DNA of 51,883 nt from CALLVY01 sp937899855. GTDB taxonomy: Bacteria; Bacteroidota; Bacteroidia; Chitinophagales; Saprospiraceae. Location of the stretch: the NCBI GenBank assembly GCA_039820405.1, contig JBCBQC010000041.1, positions 1 through 51,883 on the forward strand. The letters run 5' to 3'. The position numbers were made by a program, and so were the translations under genes. A model generated the notes under the pieces. The model saw nothing but the letters and a program-made list of their open reading frames with translations, was not told where the DNA came from and searched no databases. Positions 32,379 to 41,732 of this stretch are shown piece by piece (the first letter of the stretch is position 1; the number at the start of each line of letters is the position of its first letter).

Positions 32379-35300
32379 CTATCTTGATAGTATCATTTTT
32401 TGAGTGGCCGTATGTTGAGGCGTCTCCAGCCGGACGATGAACAATCCTTCGTTGTCCAAATCCGTCCGGTAGATCGTTCGTTCGTGATAGCCCGCCGCAA
32501 ATTGGCCACGGAATTGTTGGACCAACCGACCCGTCGGATCAAAAATGCGGAGGATGAGGGGGCTGTCTTCCGGTAAGTAAAAAGATAGGGTGGTCTCCTC
32601 CTGGAAGGGATTGGGGCGATTGGGGAAGAGGCTAAAGGCGCGATCCGCAAACTCGGAGGCCGGTTCGAATACCAGGCGCGGCTGGAGGATTTGTACCGCC
32701 TCCACCGGAGTCGCCCGGTGGTAAGCTTCCGCCCGTAAGCTTTGCTCAGAGAGGCCCAGGGCTTTACTCCAGCTCGTACCCACCCGCGCCTGAAAACGCA
32801 GGCGAAATAAGGGTCCGTCCACCACTTTCGCCGAGCCAGCTGCTGCCCAGCTGACCAGCCAGCGACCACTAAGCCCATCGTTGACCAAACTCTCTACGTG
32901 GTTACCTTCCCCCGTCGCTTCGTAGCCCAGGTACGCTAATTGAGTAGGGTCAAAGGCCAGTTCCCACTGAAAGCCTTGGAGGGTTTTGCCTTCCTCCGCG
33001 CGAATCAACAACTCGTATTCCCGCCCCGCTACCAGTTCGCGATCGACGGCCGAGAGCAGCCAGGGCTCGCGACGGTCGTTTGCCAGAGCGCCCGCGTTGT
33101 TTTGAGCGCTTCCGTTGACGTCGCCGACCTTGAGGGCAATGAAGTTGACGTCCGCCATATCTTGTTGCAGACTGGGAATTTGGTAGACCTCCGGGAAAGG
33201 CGAACGGAAGGGATCCTCGGGGTCGAGAAAGGTGTGGGTAGCATCCACAAATCGCCAGGAGGTATTGTTGGGAAAATCATCCCGGAAATAGAGCAGCAAC
33301 TTTTGGATGTCGACCAAGTCCAGGGTATTGATGCGGCCGTCTTTGTTGACGTCGGCGGCAATTCGTTTGTAGGGGGAATCCAGTAGCTCCAATCCGATGA
33401 GGTGCCGGCTGATTTCTAGCAAGTCCAAGGTACTGACCCCGTCGCGGAAATCCGTGTTCAATCGCGGGGTGACCCGGTAGTCTTCGAAGGTTTCCAAATC
33501 GTTGAGCGTGTAGGCCCCATCGCTGTCCGTAAAGCTAAACTGCGCATCCCCCACCGCTACCTTGACATCGCTCAGGCTGGCTCCGTTTTCTCGTTCCACC
33601 AGACCCGACACCCGCGCGTTCGGGCTGGGGGTACAGGCAAAATTATTATCCTGCACCACGATACTGGTGGTAACATAATCCCAAGTACCGGATTGGTCTT
33701 GTACCCAAAAATCGACCGCCACTGTATCAGGGTAAGGGCCAGCGGTATTGTTACAGTCAAAGGTGAGAGTAGCCGTACTACCGGGGGGAGGCGTCGATTG
33801 GCCCGCTCCCAGGGAGGGATAATTTAACAGCCGTTGGGCAATGCTTCCACAAAGGTCGGTCGAACCCCCATCCACCATCATCGCCATCAGGTCGACGCTA
33901 TTCGTCGCCGGATTGATGTCCAGTGCGATTCCATCCAAAGCCAGCGCATTCGGTGGCAAGGAATCGGCTACCGTGACGATCTGGACACACTGCCCAATAT
34001 TGCCACAGCGGTCCTCCGCTTTCCAAACGACCAGGTGGCTACCCAGGGGTAAATTTTCGGTAAACATCGAGTCGCTTCCGCTAAATTCAAAGATATTCCC
34101 CGAGCTGCTGGTATTGTTGAGGTCAATGGCGTAGCTGTACACCAAATCGGCCGCGTTGACGCAATTGTCGCTGGCAGTTTGGCGCAGGCTCACCGAGGCT
34201 TCGCAATTGGCATTGAAGCTACGCACCGCAATAATGGTATCGGCGCAGGCCTCAAAAATAGGTGCATCGGTATCAACAATGGTAATCAGTTGATCGAAGC
34301 GCCACTGTCCCGGATTGCCACTGGGATTGGGGAAAGGGGGGGGATAATTGCACAGGTCGGTCACCACCCAGGTCCGCCGAATCTTGCGGCAAGAGTTGGG
34401 GTCGGGACTGATTTCGGTATCGCTGGAAGTTACGCTAATCAAAGCGCAAGCATCGTTGTTGAGAATGGTCGGGCTGCCCGTCACCGCGGGGTTGGTATCG
34501 GAGGCGCAGCTGCCGCCGCTGAGAGTGGAATTGAAATCCGCGGGCCAGATGACCCCGTCGGTGGGGTCGCTATTGCTGGCGTCGGTATCGTTGATAAAGT
34601 AAGGATCAAAATCGACGATACTGATGCGTTGCACACAGGAGGCCGTGCGACCACCGAGATCCGTGGCGGTAAAGGTACGGACGATGATTCCCGTCCCGCA
34701 GGATAGGTCAAACGTAGCGTCGCGGCTGATGTCGAGGATACCACAATTGTCAAAAGCCAAACCATCGCGGCCCCAGTCGAAGGGCTGGGCCAGATCGGTA
34801 TTGCCCGGATCATTGAGCACGATGTCCTGACGCAGCGACTCGTCGGTGACGACGTCGCCAAAGACGGCGGACAGGTTGGCCGGATCAAACCAAAATTCAC
34901 AACTCACCGTCAAATCCGGCGGACAGGTCAGCAGGGGCGCCAAACTCTCCAGCACGTTGACGCTGACCGTACATTCGTTAAACCGACCAAAGAGGTCCCC
35001 ACCGGACTGCATCCGACTGGGATCCACCGGTCCCGTTCCCGGATCGACGTCAAAAACACGTAGGGTGACCATCACCGGGTTCCCCAAGTCCGCACAACAG
35101 AAAAAGACCTCATCGTCAAACCAAATGTCGTTGGCCCCACCGGGATCATCATCACCATTGAGATCGGCACAGTCGCTATTGTCCTCCCGCAATACCTTAA
35201 ACCACAGCGTGGGGCTACAAGCATCGTTGCTGCCATCATCAAAAGCCGGCGCCAGGATGCGACTCGTTCCGTTGACCGTCAAGGTGGTATTGCGAAAGAC

Positions 35301-36941
35301 CTCACAACTCACGTTGGGGGGGACCTGATCTTCCACCCGGATATTGACCACCGCATCGGTGACGTTGCCACAGCAATCTTCCGCTCGGTAGGTGAGGGTC
35401 ACATCCCCCAGGGGCAAATCGGTGAGGACAAACCGTTGGATACTGGATAAAAAGCTGACCGTCCCCGCGCTGGCCTGAACGGTATAGCCGTCGAGGTCGG
35501 AGCAATTGTCGCTGAGCGTGGGCTCGGGTACAAAATAGGAAGCTACGCAATCGTCGACGGGCGTACTGATCGTCACATCACCCACACCACTGATGATCGG
35601 GCCGATCTGATCCACCACCTGGATTTGCTGGGTGTCGAGGATTTTATCAAAGGTACATTCATCCAAAATAACCCAGCGACGCAGCACCTTGTAACAGCCC
35701 ACATTGCTGGCTCCTTGGCAACCCGCGCTGTTGATCACCAGGTCGTCGTAGGTAAAGGAAATGTTGCATCCCGTGGGGAGCCCCGTCACCGTCGGATCGG
35801 GATTACCATTGGCATCCACCGCAAAACCCGCTTCGCAATCGAGGGCATCGACTCCCAGCAAATCGGCCGGGCCCGCCGTGGGCAAATCGTCAAAGACGAC
35901 GGCTTGGATACAGGAACTCATTGCGCCATTGCAATCGGTAGCCACCCAGCGGCGCAGCAAGTAATTGTCATTACAGGGGTCCGCAGCGACCGGTTGGAAG
36001 CTAAAATTATCCACTACGGCCTCCGAAAAGGAATTGAAGCCATTGGAACCGATGATGAGGCAAAATTGATCGCCCGCGTTGAGGGCCAAATTGCTCACCG
36101 TTCCCGAAGTCGTCGTGCTAGTGGAAAGGACGGTGTAGTTGGTGCTACCACCCGCGGCTTGGATGCTGTAGGCGGTGGGGTCAAAATCGGGTGCGTGCCC
36201 CGGTGAGCCGGTGGCGGGTTCGTTGGTCCAGTCAAAGCGGATGCTCCCGCTGATGGGCACGTCGATACAGGCCGTGGCCGTGTAGCAAAGCGGATTGCCG
36301 GGGTCGGGATTGTTGCAGGGGTCTCCAAAATTGGCAGGGCCAAAGGAATCTCCCAGAAGGGTCAATTGGGTACCCGCAAAATTGAAGCGCACGTCCTCCA
36401 TCGCTTGGCCTCCGTCGAAAGTAAAGGTCCAGTTGTCGGGGGCGAAGGGTCCGTCAAAGTCGTCGATTTGGGAGAGGTTGTTGAGTTCGAAGGGGGGGGC
36501 GAAATTGAGGTCCGTCCAACAGCAGGCATCGAGGGCGGTGGGAGGATCGAAGGGTACGGCGGCATCGCAATCCAGCCGGAGGGTGGTACAGCTGAGGGTG
36601 GGGCCCAGTTCGTCGTTGACCACCAGGGTATGGGGCCCACAGGAATTGCCCGTCGCCAGCTCAATGATGGAGACGCTGTAGGTGCCCACCGCGTTGAGCG
36701 TGATGGTGGGGGCGGTACCGATACCGTCGATCGAGACCAGAAAGGGGGATTCGTCGGCGCGGTCACTGGCCAGGAAGGTGTTGGGCGTGACGATGCCTTC
36801 GCAGTTGGGGTCGAGCGAGAGGGCAATATTGGTATCGCAAATGACTTGGGCGGTGGCCCCCAGGGGCAACAGAAAGAAAAGACCCAGCCAGCTCCAGTAA
36901 AAGGGGCGGGTGGGGAGGGCGGTGGGAGGTTTTGGAATCAT
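32379..36941 (-). CDS. Giant secreted T9SS cargo protein with dockerin- and cohesin-like domains
   Basis: The 1520-residue protein has a signal peptide (about 13-31, ending GATAQ). A long region of HYR/Ig-like modules follows (about 100-1090; repeated pattern DNC, CCGNV, VEDQVPP, DRCGN). A carboxypeptidase-regulatory-like module comes next (about 1115-1160). Residues about 1160-1220 hold two F-hand repeats typical of dockerin (DFRDGVSTLDLLEISRHLIG and DVNKDGRINTLDLVDIQKLL). A cohesin-like beta-sandwich (about 1294-1407; LLIRAEEGKTLQGFQWELAF) and a T9SS type A sorting domain (about 1434-1520) complete it. It is likely surface-bound or released and adhesive; the ligand is unknown. Confidence 0.9.
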   Translation of the reverse strand: MIPKPPTALPTRPFYWSWLGLFFLLPLGATAQVICDTNIALSLDPNCEGIVTPNTFLASDRADESPFLVSIDGIGTAPTITLNAVGTYSVSIIELATGNSCGPHTLVVNDELGPTLSCTTLRLDCDAAVPFDPPTALDACCWTDLNFAPPFELNNLSQIDDFDGPFAPDNWTFTFDGGQAMEDVRFNFAGTQLTLLGDSFGPANFGDPCNNPDPGNPLCYTATACIDVPISGSIRFDWTNEPATGSPGHAPDFDPTAYSIQAAGGSTNYTVLSTSTTTSGTVSNLALNAGDQFCLIIGSNGFNSFSEAVVDNFSFQPVAADPCNDNYLLRRWVATDCNGAMSSCIQAVVFDDLPTAGPADLLGVDALDCEAGFAVDANGNPDPTVTGLPTGCNISFTYDDLVINSAGCQGASNVGCYKVLRRWVILDECTFDKILDTQQIQVVDQIGPIISGVGDVTISTPVDDCVASYFVPEPTLSDNCSDLDGYTVQASAGTVSFLSSIQRFVLTDLPLGDVTLTYRAEDCCGNVTDAVVNIRVEDQVPPNVSCEVFRNTTLTVNGTSRILAPAFDDGSNDACSPTLWFKVLREDNSDCADLNGDDDPGGANDIWFDDEVFFCCADLGNPVMVTLRVFDVDPGTGPVDPSRMQSGGDLFGRFNECTVSVNVLESLAPLLTCPPDLTVSCEFWFDPANLSAVFGDVVTDESLRQDIVLNDPGNTDLAQPFDWGRDGLAFDNCGILDISRDATFDLSCGTGIIVRTFTATDLGGRTASCVQRISIVDFDPYFINDTDASNSDPTDGVIWPADFNSTLSGGSCASDTNPAVTGSPTILNNDACALISVTSSDTEISPDPNSCRKIRRTWVVTDLCNYPPPFPNPSGNPGQWRFDQLITIVDTDAPIFEACADTIIAVRSFNANCEASVSLRQTASDNCVNAADLVYSYAIDLNNTSSSGNIFEFSGSDSMFTENLPLGSHLVVWKAEDRCGNIGQCVQIVTVADSLPPNALALDGIALDINPATNSVDLMAMMVDGGSTDLCGSIAQRLLNYPSLGAGQSTPPPGSTATLTFDCNNTAGPYPDTVAVDFWVQDQSGTWDYVTTSIVVQDNNFACTPSPNARVSGLVERENGASLSDVKVAVGDAQFSFTDSDGAYTLNDLETFEDYRVTPRLNTDFRDGVSTLDLLEISRHLIGLELLDSPYKRIAADVNKDGRINTLDLVDIQKLLLYFRDDFPNNTSWRFVDATHTFLDPEDPFRSPFPEVYQIPSLQQDMADVNFIALKVGDVNGSAQNNAGALANDRREPWLLSAVDRELVAGREYELLIRAEEGKTLQGFQWELAFDPTQLAYLGYEATGEGNHVESLVNDGLSGRWLVSWAAAGSAKVVDGPLFRLRFQARVGTSWSKALGLSEQSLRAEAYHRATPVEAVQILQPRLVFEPASEFADRAFSLFPNRPNPFQEETTLSFYLPEDSPLILRIFDPTGRLVQQFRGQFAAGYHERTIYRTDLDNEGLFIVRLETPQHTATQKMILSR

Positions 36942-37462
36942 TGTTTATCGGTTTTGGAATAAGGAGAATTCAGTAGCAGCCCCAGCGACACTTTTGTCGG
37001 TGGATACCGTTGTGCCGTAGCGCACTCCGCAGCAAGCGGGCGATCGAGCTACGCCAGTCTGACTTTTTCCCACGCTCGGAAAAAATCAAAGACACCAGTA
37101 AATGTTCGGTTTTGAGATGACCCTACTATCCATTCGTCTGAGCACCGACCAGAGCAACGGGGCTCCCATCGGGCGTACGACGCCAGGGTGGTAAATCAGG
37201 GGAAGCAATCACTGCCGGAGCCAAGGCTCCCGGTGGCAGTTGGATAGTAATCGGTATTTGGGATGGTAAAACGGTTTGGAGATTACTTCCACTTTGAAGG
37301 TGCGAACACCCAAGAGTGAACACACAATCATATTTATTTTTATCTAATTTATCAAAACGCGTGCCGACTTTTGTGCACGGCTCCTCGCCGGACGACTACC
37401 AGCCACAAATTTGGAGAATCGCGGGGCAAGACCTATTTTTGAAATCCACAATCCCGATCCAC
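36942..37462. other. Intergenic region, 521 bp, with possible structured segment
   Basis: This gap lies between the divergent T9SS cargo gene and the MscS gene. It has several short inverted repeats (CGACA/TGTCG at 36986-36999; the nested set at 37125-37248). A 65-codon minus-strand frame (37126-37323) has no recognisable domain or start signal and I do not call it. The promoters of both flanking genes must lie here, but I found no clear -33/-7 pair. Confidence 0.5.
37125..37248. ncRNA. Candidate structured RNA or DNA element
   Basis: ACTATCCA (37125-37132) and TGGATAGT (37241-37248) are perfect complements enclosing three smaller hairpins. These are GAGC/GCTC around AACGGG (37153-37166 region), GGCG/CGCC around TACGA (37172-37184), and ACTGCC/GGCAGT (37211-37240) with an inner GGAGCC/GGCTCC stem. 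The layout resembles a closed multi-branch RNA. I recognise no known family, and chance pairing in GC-rich DNA is possible. Confidence 0.25.
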
Positions 37463-39118
37463 ATGCTGCGTACCCGCTCCGTCCTCCCCCTGTTGCTTTG
37501 CCTACTCGCCGGTTTTGGTAGCTACCGCAGCGCCGCGCAGATGACGGCCAATATTGACCTGCCCGCTTTGGAGAGCCCCTACTCCACCATCTACACCCAC
37601 CTGTATTTTTTACAGCCCGACACCTACGATCCCTTGCTATCGGCCCGATCCCTTTACGGCATTTCCGACAGCATCCGAGCCCGCAATGCCGCCATCCAAC
37701 TCAAGCAGGTATTTGACGGCAAGGGGCTCTTCGTCGACCTGGAATCCCTGCCCAAGAATCGCAACTTTCGGGACAGCACCACGCAAAAGAGCTATTTCAC
37801 CCCCTTCCCCCAAGCCCTACCAGAAGTTTACCTCGAAAAGGTAGACAGCAGTTGGTACTACTCCCGGGAAACCGTCGCCCTCTTGGATCAATTGCACCGC
37901 GAGGTGTACCCGCTGGGCTCCAATATTTTGGTCAATCTCTTCCCCCACATCGGACAAGGCCGCTTCCTGGGGCTGGCCACCTGGCAGTACGTCGGCATTT
38001 TAATTTTGCTGTTGTTTACCTATCTGATCAACGCCCTACTCAGTCGGATGATCAATCCCCTGATCGGCTATCTGACCCGACGGTACTTGGGGGAGGAGGG
38101 CACCGAGCGTCAATTGGTTTGGAAGGCAGCCAGCTACCTGAGTATGCTCATCATCCTGGCCCTCCTGAGGATGTTGGTCCCCACCCTCCTCCTCCCCATC
38201 CAGCTGGCCGAACTGACGCACAAAGGCCTGCTGATCGCCTCCACCATCATCCTAGTCCTTTTCCTCTTCCGCACCATCGACCTGGTCATGATCTACGTCC
38301 GGAGCTGGGCGGCCAGTACCGAACAGAAATACGATGAGCAATTGCTCCCCATCGTTCGCACCACCCTCATCATCATCGTGGTCCTGGGTGGCTTGTTTCA
38401 GATCTTAAACCTGCTCAACGTCAACGTCACGGCCCTCATCGCCGGGGTCTCCATCGGGGGTCTGGCCCTGGCCCTGGCGGCACAGGATACGGTCAAAAAC
38501 CTCATCGGCTCGGCCATCGTCTTTACCGATCGACCCTTCCAAATTGGCGACTACATCGAATGGGGGGGCCAGGCCGGTACCGTCGAACAGGTCGGTTTTC
38601 GTTCCACTCGCATCCGTACCGGAGACACGTCCCTTATTTCCGTACCCAACGGAACCATTGCCAACGTAGCCGTCACCAATAAGGGAATGCGGACCTTCCG
38701 CCTGTTTCACCTCACCACGGGCGTTACCTACAATACCCCTCCCGCCCTAGTGGAGCAATTTATTGAAGGCCTGCACGGCCTGGCCAAGGCCCACCCCATG
38801 GTCAATGCGGAGATCAGTTATATTTACTTCAATAATATGTCAGCTTCCTCCCTCGACATCATGTTCCGCGTCTACCTAGACGTGCCCAGCTACGCGGCCG
38901 AACTGCGGACCAAGGAAGAACTCCTCCTGGGCATTTTGCGGTTGGCCGAAGTCCTGGGTGTTCACTTTGCCTTTCCCTCCAGCTCCGTCTACGTCGAGCA
39001 ATTCCCCGAGAAAAAGGTCCCCCCAGCGCCCTTTCCCAATCCGGCCGACCGTCAGGGCCCCCTGGCCGATTTCCTCCAGCAATTCGAAAAAGCACAGCAG
39101 CCACCACCTTCCGCTTGA
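37463..39118 (+). CDS. MscS family mechanosensitive ion channel
   Basis: The 551-residue protein starts MLRTRSVLPLLLCLLAGFGS at 37463, which gives a proper signal peptide; an upstream GTG start would spoil it. A periplasmic region of about 150 residues precedes four to five transmembrane helices. The MscS core follows: pore helix ALIAGVSIGGLALALAAQDT, VKNLIGSAIVFTDRPFQIGD and the beta domain GGQAGTVEQVGFRSTRIRTG with SVPNGTIANVAV. MscS channels vent solutes on hypo-osmotic shock. The C-terminal tail is Pro-rich. The long periplasmic N-terminus places it among larger MscS-like proteins, where regulation by a ligand is possible. Confidence 0.92.
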   Translation: MLRTRSVLPLLLCLLAGFGSYRSAAQMTANIDLPALESPYSTIYTHLYFLQPDTYDPLLSARSLYGISDSIRARNAAIQLKQVFDGKGLFVDLESLPKNRNFRDSTTQKSYFTPFPQALPEVYLEKVDSSWYYSRETVALLDQLHREVYPLGSNILVNLFPHIGQGRFLGLATWQYVGILILLLFTYLINALLSRMINPLIGYLTRRYLGEEGTERQLVWKAASYLSMLIILALLRMLVPTLLLPIQLAELTHKGLLIASTIILVLFLFRTIDLVMIYVRSWAASTEQKYDEQLLPIVRTTLIIIVVLGGLFQILNLLNVNVTALIAGVSIGGLALALAAQDTVKNLIGSAIVFTDRPFQIGDYIEWGGQAGTVEQVGFRSTRIRTGDTSLISVPNGTIANVAVTNKGMRTFRLFHLTTGVTYNTPPALVEQFIEGLHGLAKAHPMVNAEISYIYFNNMSASSLDIMFRVYLDVPSYAAELRTKEELLLGILRLAEVLGVHFAFPSSSVYVEQFPEKKVPPAPFPNPADRQGPLADFLQQFEKAQQPPPSA

Positions 39119-39180
39119 TCGAGTTCCCACCTTTGGTAGCCCCGTACATCCCGCTCCAAAATGTTTGAAGTTTGCTTCTA

Positions 39181-39232
39181 TTTAAAACAAAAAGTTTATA
39201 TTTTCTTGTTTTAAAGAAACATTTTGTTTTAA
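39181..39232 (+). promoter_or_regulatory. AT-rich operator/promoter candidate upstream of the GH73 gene
   Basis: TTTAAAACAA (39181-39190) and TTGTTTTAAA (39206-39215) form a perfect 10-bp inverted repeat. The half-site TTGTTTTAA recurs at 39224-39232, 18 bases after the previous copy. The TTG at 39206 is followed after 21 bases by TAATTTG, close to a Bacteroidota -7 box. Three half-sites over a probable promoter suggest a regulator binding site. Confidence 0.45.
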
Positions 39233-39276
39233 TTTGTAGCGCAAGTAATCACTGACTTCCCAAAATCAATCGTACT

Positions 39277-40140
39277 ATGAGCACTAGACACTTTCGTCGG
39301 ATTAAAAAATGCGTTTCACTATTCCAATCTTGGAGGCAAATGATCAAGACCTACATCGTATCGTACGGATTCAAGGCAGCGGCTATCGCACTGTTGCTGC
39401 TCTTGTTCTGGCAAAAGGACCTCCACCTGCAATTGGATCTCCAGGCAGCTTCCACGGGCCTCCAGTCCACCGCTCCTATCCCGCCGACTTTGCAGTCGCT
39501 CATCACTTGGGATTGGCTCCGCCCAGCCCCTGCCCTCCCCACCGCCACATCCGGTACGCCCCGAGCTACCCCGACGGCTTTTGCCTCCTCCCCCGCTACA
39601 GTTCCCGATAATCCCGCCAACACCTACTCCAACCTACATTTCCCCGAGGAGCAAAACATCTCCCACCTCCAAGCTTCTCCCCCAACGCGGACGGCCAAGG
39701 AGAAAAAGCAATTGGCCTACGTCAGACGCTTCGCCAAGGTGGCTCGGGCCGAAATGCAGCGCTACGGCATCCCGGCGAGCATCAAACTGGCCCAGGGCCT
39801 GATCGAAAGCAATGCCGGCGAAAGTCCCCTGGCGCGGCGCAACCACAATCACTTCGGGATCAAGTGCTTTTCCAAACACTGTAAAAAGGGCCACTGTACC
39901 AACTTTACGGACGACAGCCACAAAGATTTTTTCCGGCGTTACACCAGCGCTTGGGAAAGCTACCGGGCCCACAGCCGGTTCCTCGAAGGCAAGCGCTACC
40001 GCCACCTGCGCGAGCTGGGAGTGGACTACCGGGCCTGGGCCCACGGACTCAAAAAAGCGGGCTACGCTACGGACCAGCGCTACGCGCAAAAGCTGATTCG
40101 GCTCATCGAAAACCTGGGGCTCGACCAGTACGATCACTGA
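39277..40140 (+). CDS. GH73 glucosaminidase (peptidoglycan hydrolase)
   Basis: The protein (287 residues from ATG 39277; an alternative ATG at 39340 gives MIKTYIVSYGFKAAAIALLL) has one N-terminal transmembrane helix, then a Pro/Thr/Ala-rich linker (about 60-140). A GH73 N-acetylglucosaminidase domain (about 145-285) carries YGIPASIKLAQGLIESNAGE with the catalytic Glu, NHNHFGIKC and YTSAWESYRAHSRFL. It should cut peptidoglycan glycan strands while anchored in the inner membrane. Three cysteines in CFSKHCKKGHC are a feature common in Bacteroidota homologs. An AT-rich operator-like site lies upstream. Confidence 0.88.
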   Translation: MSTRHFRRIKKCVSLFQSWRQMIKTYIVSYGFKAAAIALLLLLFWQKDLHLQLDLQAASTGLQSTAPIPPTLQSLITWDWLRPAPALPTATSGTPRATPTAFASSPATVPDNPANTYSNLHFPEEQNISHLQASPPTRTAKEKKQLAYVRRFAKVARAEMQRYGIPASIKLAQGLIESNAGESPLARRNHNHFGIKCFSKHCKKGHCTNFTDDSHKDFFRRYTSAWESYRAHSRFLEGKRYRHLRELGVDYRAWAHGLKKAGYATDQRYAQKLIRLIENLGLDQYDH

Positions 40141-40242
40141 GTCACCGTGGGAATTTGGAAAGTGGTTTCTGGCACTATATATGTGGTATTTTTTGTATAC
40201 CAAATGGCGTACGAAAACGCACCACCAAATCGTTTGTAGACC

Positions 40243-41181
40243 ATGAAACACCATACGCTCTTACTCTCCCTCCTACTCTGCGGCCTGGGCCAATGGGCTG
40301 CGGCTCAATTTTCGGATGATCCCCTGGCCAGCTACCTCAAAGACCAGCAAATTGAAGCACAAGCCACACCGGAAGGACTGTATTACCGTATCGACGAAGC
40401 GGGCTCGGGCCCGCCACCTCAGGCGGGCGATTACGTCCAAGTCCGCTACGTCGGCCGCCTACTCGACGGTCGGGTTTTCGATCGGTCCAAGGCCGGAGAA
40501 CCCCTGGTTTTTCAGCTGGGTCGCCGCCAAGTGATCCAGGGCTGGGAACTGGGGCTGCCCCACTTTACCAAAGGCGGGCGGGGGCAACTTTTTCTACCCG
40601 CCCAACTCGCCTACGGACGTCGGGGAGCGGGTAAGGTCGTTCCCCCCAACTCCCCCTTGGTATTCGACATTGAAGTGCTCGATATTATGGACCTCGACGC
40701 TTACGATCGCTATATGGAGGCGCGGGAAGCCGTGGAAAAGGAACGCTACGAACGGGCCCAGGCCGAGCAGTTTGCGATCGACCAGGATTTGCTCCGCGGC
40801 TACCTCGACGAGAAGCGGCTCAAGGCCAAGCGGACGGCATCGGGTTTGTATTACGCCATCACTAAGAAGGGAAAGGGAAAGACGACGGCCCGGGTGGGCG
40901 ACGAGGTGGAGGTACAGTACGAGGGCTACCTCCTCAATGGCGATGCTTTTGACACCTCGGGAATCGAAGCGCCCTACCGGTTTACCTTGGGCGAGGGTAA
41001 GGTAATCACGGGCTGGGAGGAAGGCTTAACGTATTTTAAAAAGGGGGGCGAGGGCTGGCTGTTGGTTCCGTCAAAACTGGCTTACGGGCCCCGATCCATA
41101 GAGGAGGCGGACGTTTATGTACCAGCCAATTCCATCCTGATTTTTAAGATCAGGGTGACGGATGTAAGCGTCAAATCGTAG
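40243..41181 (+). CDS. Tandem FKBP-type peptidyl-prolyl isomerase
   Basis: The 312-residue protein has a signal peptide (1-21) and two FKBP domains. Domain one (about 45-150) shows GDYVQVRYVGRLLDGRVFDR, VIQGWELGLPHFTKGG and AYGRRGAGKVVPPNSPLVFD. Domain two (about 205-310) shows VEVQYEGYLLNGDAFDTS, VITGWEEGLTYFKKGG and ILIFKIRVTDV. A charged helix joins them. It should isomerise X-Pro bonds in periplasmic proteins. The second domain replaces the usual GxxIPPNxxLxF core with DVYVPANSILIF, so the two may differ in activity. Confidence 0.93.
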   Translation: MKHHTLLLSLLLCGLGQWAAAQFSDDPLASYLKDQQIEAQATPEGLYYRIDEAGSGPPPQAGDYVQVRYVGRLLDGRVFDRSKAGEPLVFQLGRRQVIQGWELGLPHFTKGGRGQLFLPAQLAYGRRGAGKVVPPNSPLVFDIEVLDIMDLDAYDRYMEAREAVEKERYERAQAEQFAIDQDLLRGYLDEKRLKAKRTASGLYYAITKKGKGKTTARVGDEVEVQYEGYLLNGDAFDTSGIEAPYRFTLGEGKVITGWEEGLTYFKKGGEGWLLVPSKLAYGPRSIEEADVYVPANSILIFKIRVTDVSVKS

Positions 41182-41194
41182 TCATTGGGCAGAA

Positions 41195-41229
41195 CGGCCC
41201 CGGCCCCGACGAAATCGGAGCCGGGCCGC
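41195..41229. terminator. Hairpin between convergent FKBP and tatA genes
   Basis: A GC-rich imperfect stem (about GGCCCCGGCCCCGA with TCGGAGCCGGGCC) sits between the two convergent stops. No T-tract follows on either strand, so termination is only likely from the position and the stem strength. Confidence 0.4.
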
Positions 41230-41246
41230 CGTAGCGAGGGGCCGGT

Positions 41247-41471
41247 TTATTCCTTATTGCCGCCCTGGATCTGCTTCTGGTCCGCTTCCCGCATTCCTTC
41301 TTTCAGCTCCGTCTCGATCGTGGACTTGGCATTGTTGAACTCGCGAATGCCCTTACCCAGGCCACGCATCAGCTCGGGGATTTTCTTTCCACCGAACAAG
41401 AGCAGGATAACGAACATGACCACGATAATTTCGTAGCCACCGAGGCCGAATAACAAAATCATTTGTTCCAT
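41247..41471 (-). CDS. tatA: Twin-arginine translocase TatA/TatE family protein
   Basis: The 74-residue protein starts MEQMILLFGLGGYEIIVVMF at 41471, with one N-terminal transmembrane helix. The hinge LFGGKKIPELMRGLGKGIRE and an amphipathic helix follow, as in TatA. TatA oligomers form the export path for folded proteins in the inner membrane. Several in-frame upstream codons exist, but the chosen Met is the one that gives the family N-terminus. tatB/tatC are not in the window. Confidence 0.93.
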   Translation of the reverse strand: MEQMILLFGLGGYEIIVVMFVILLLFGGKKIPELMRGLGKGIREFNNAKSTIETELKEGMREADQKQIQGGNKE

Positions 41472-41732
41472 ATTATTATTTATTGCCGAGGGCGTCGACA
41501 CGTCGCAAACACGACCGCTACTGATGCCAGCAACGGGGTTTCCGGGGGCCGCGCAACTCGCTTGTTTGATGGTTGGTACTAGCCTCACTTACCGGTAAAG
41601 GCAGCGCTAATACCCAACCAATACTATTGCAAAAATACGCTTTTTTAGCGCTTCCCGCTTTTTCATTCCTGGCCTTTGCTCCCCACCGCGTCTTGGACTC
41701 CTCCAGCGCTGCATCGTTTAAGCCAGGCCACC

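Noticed and set aside
37126..37323. 65-codon minus-strand frame in the T9SS/MscS gap
   Set aside because: No signal peptide, domain or promoter, and it coincides with nested inverted repeats that better explain the segment.
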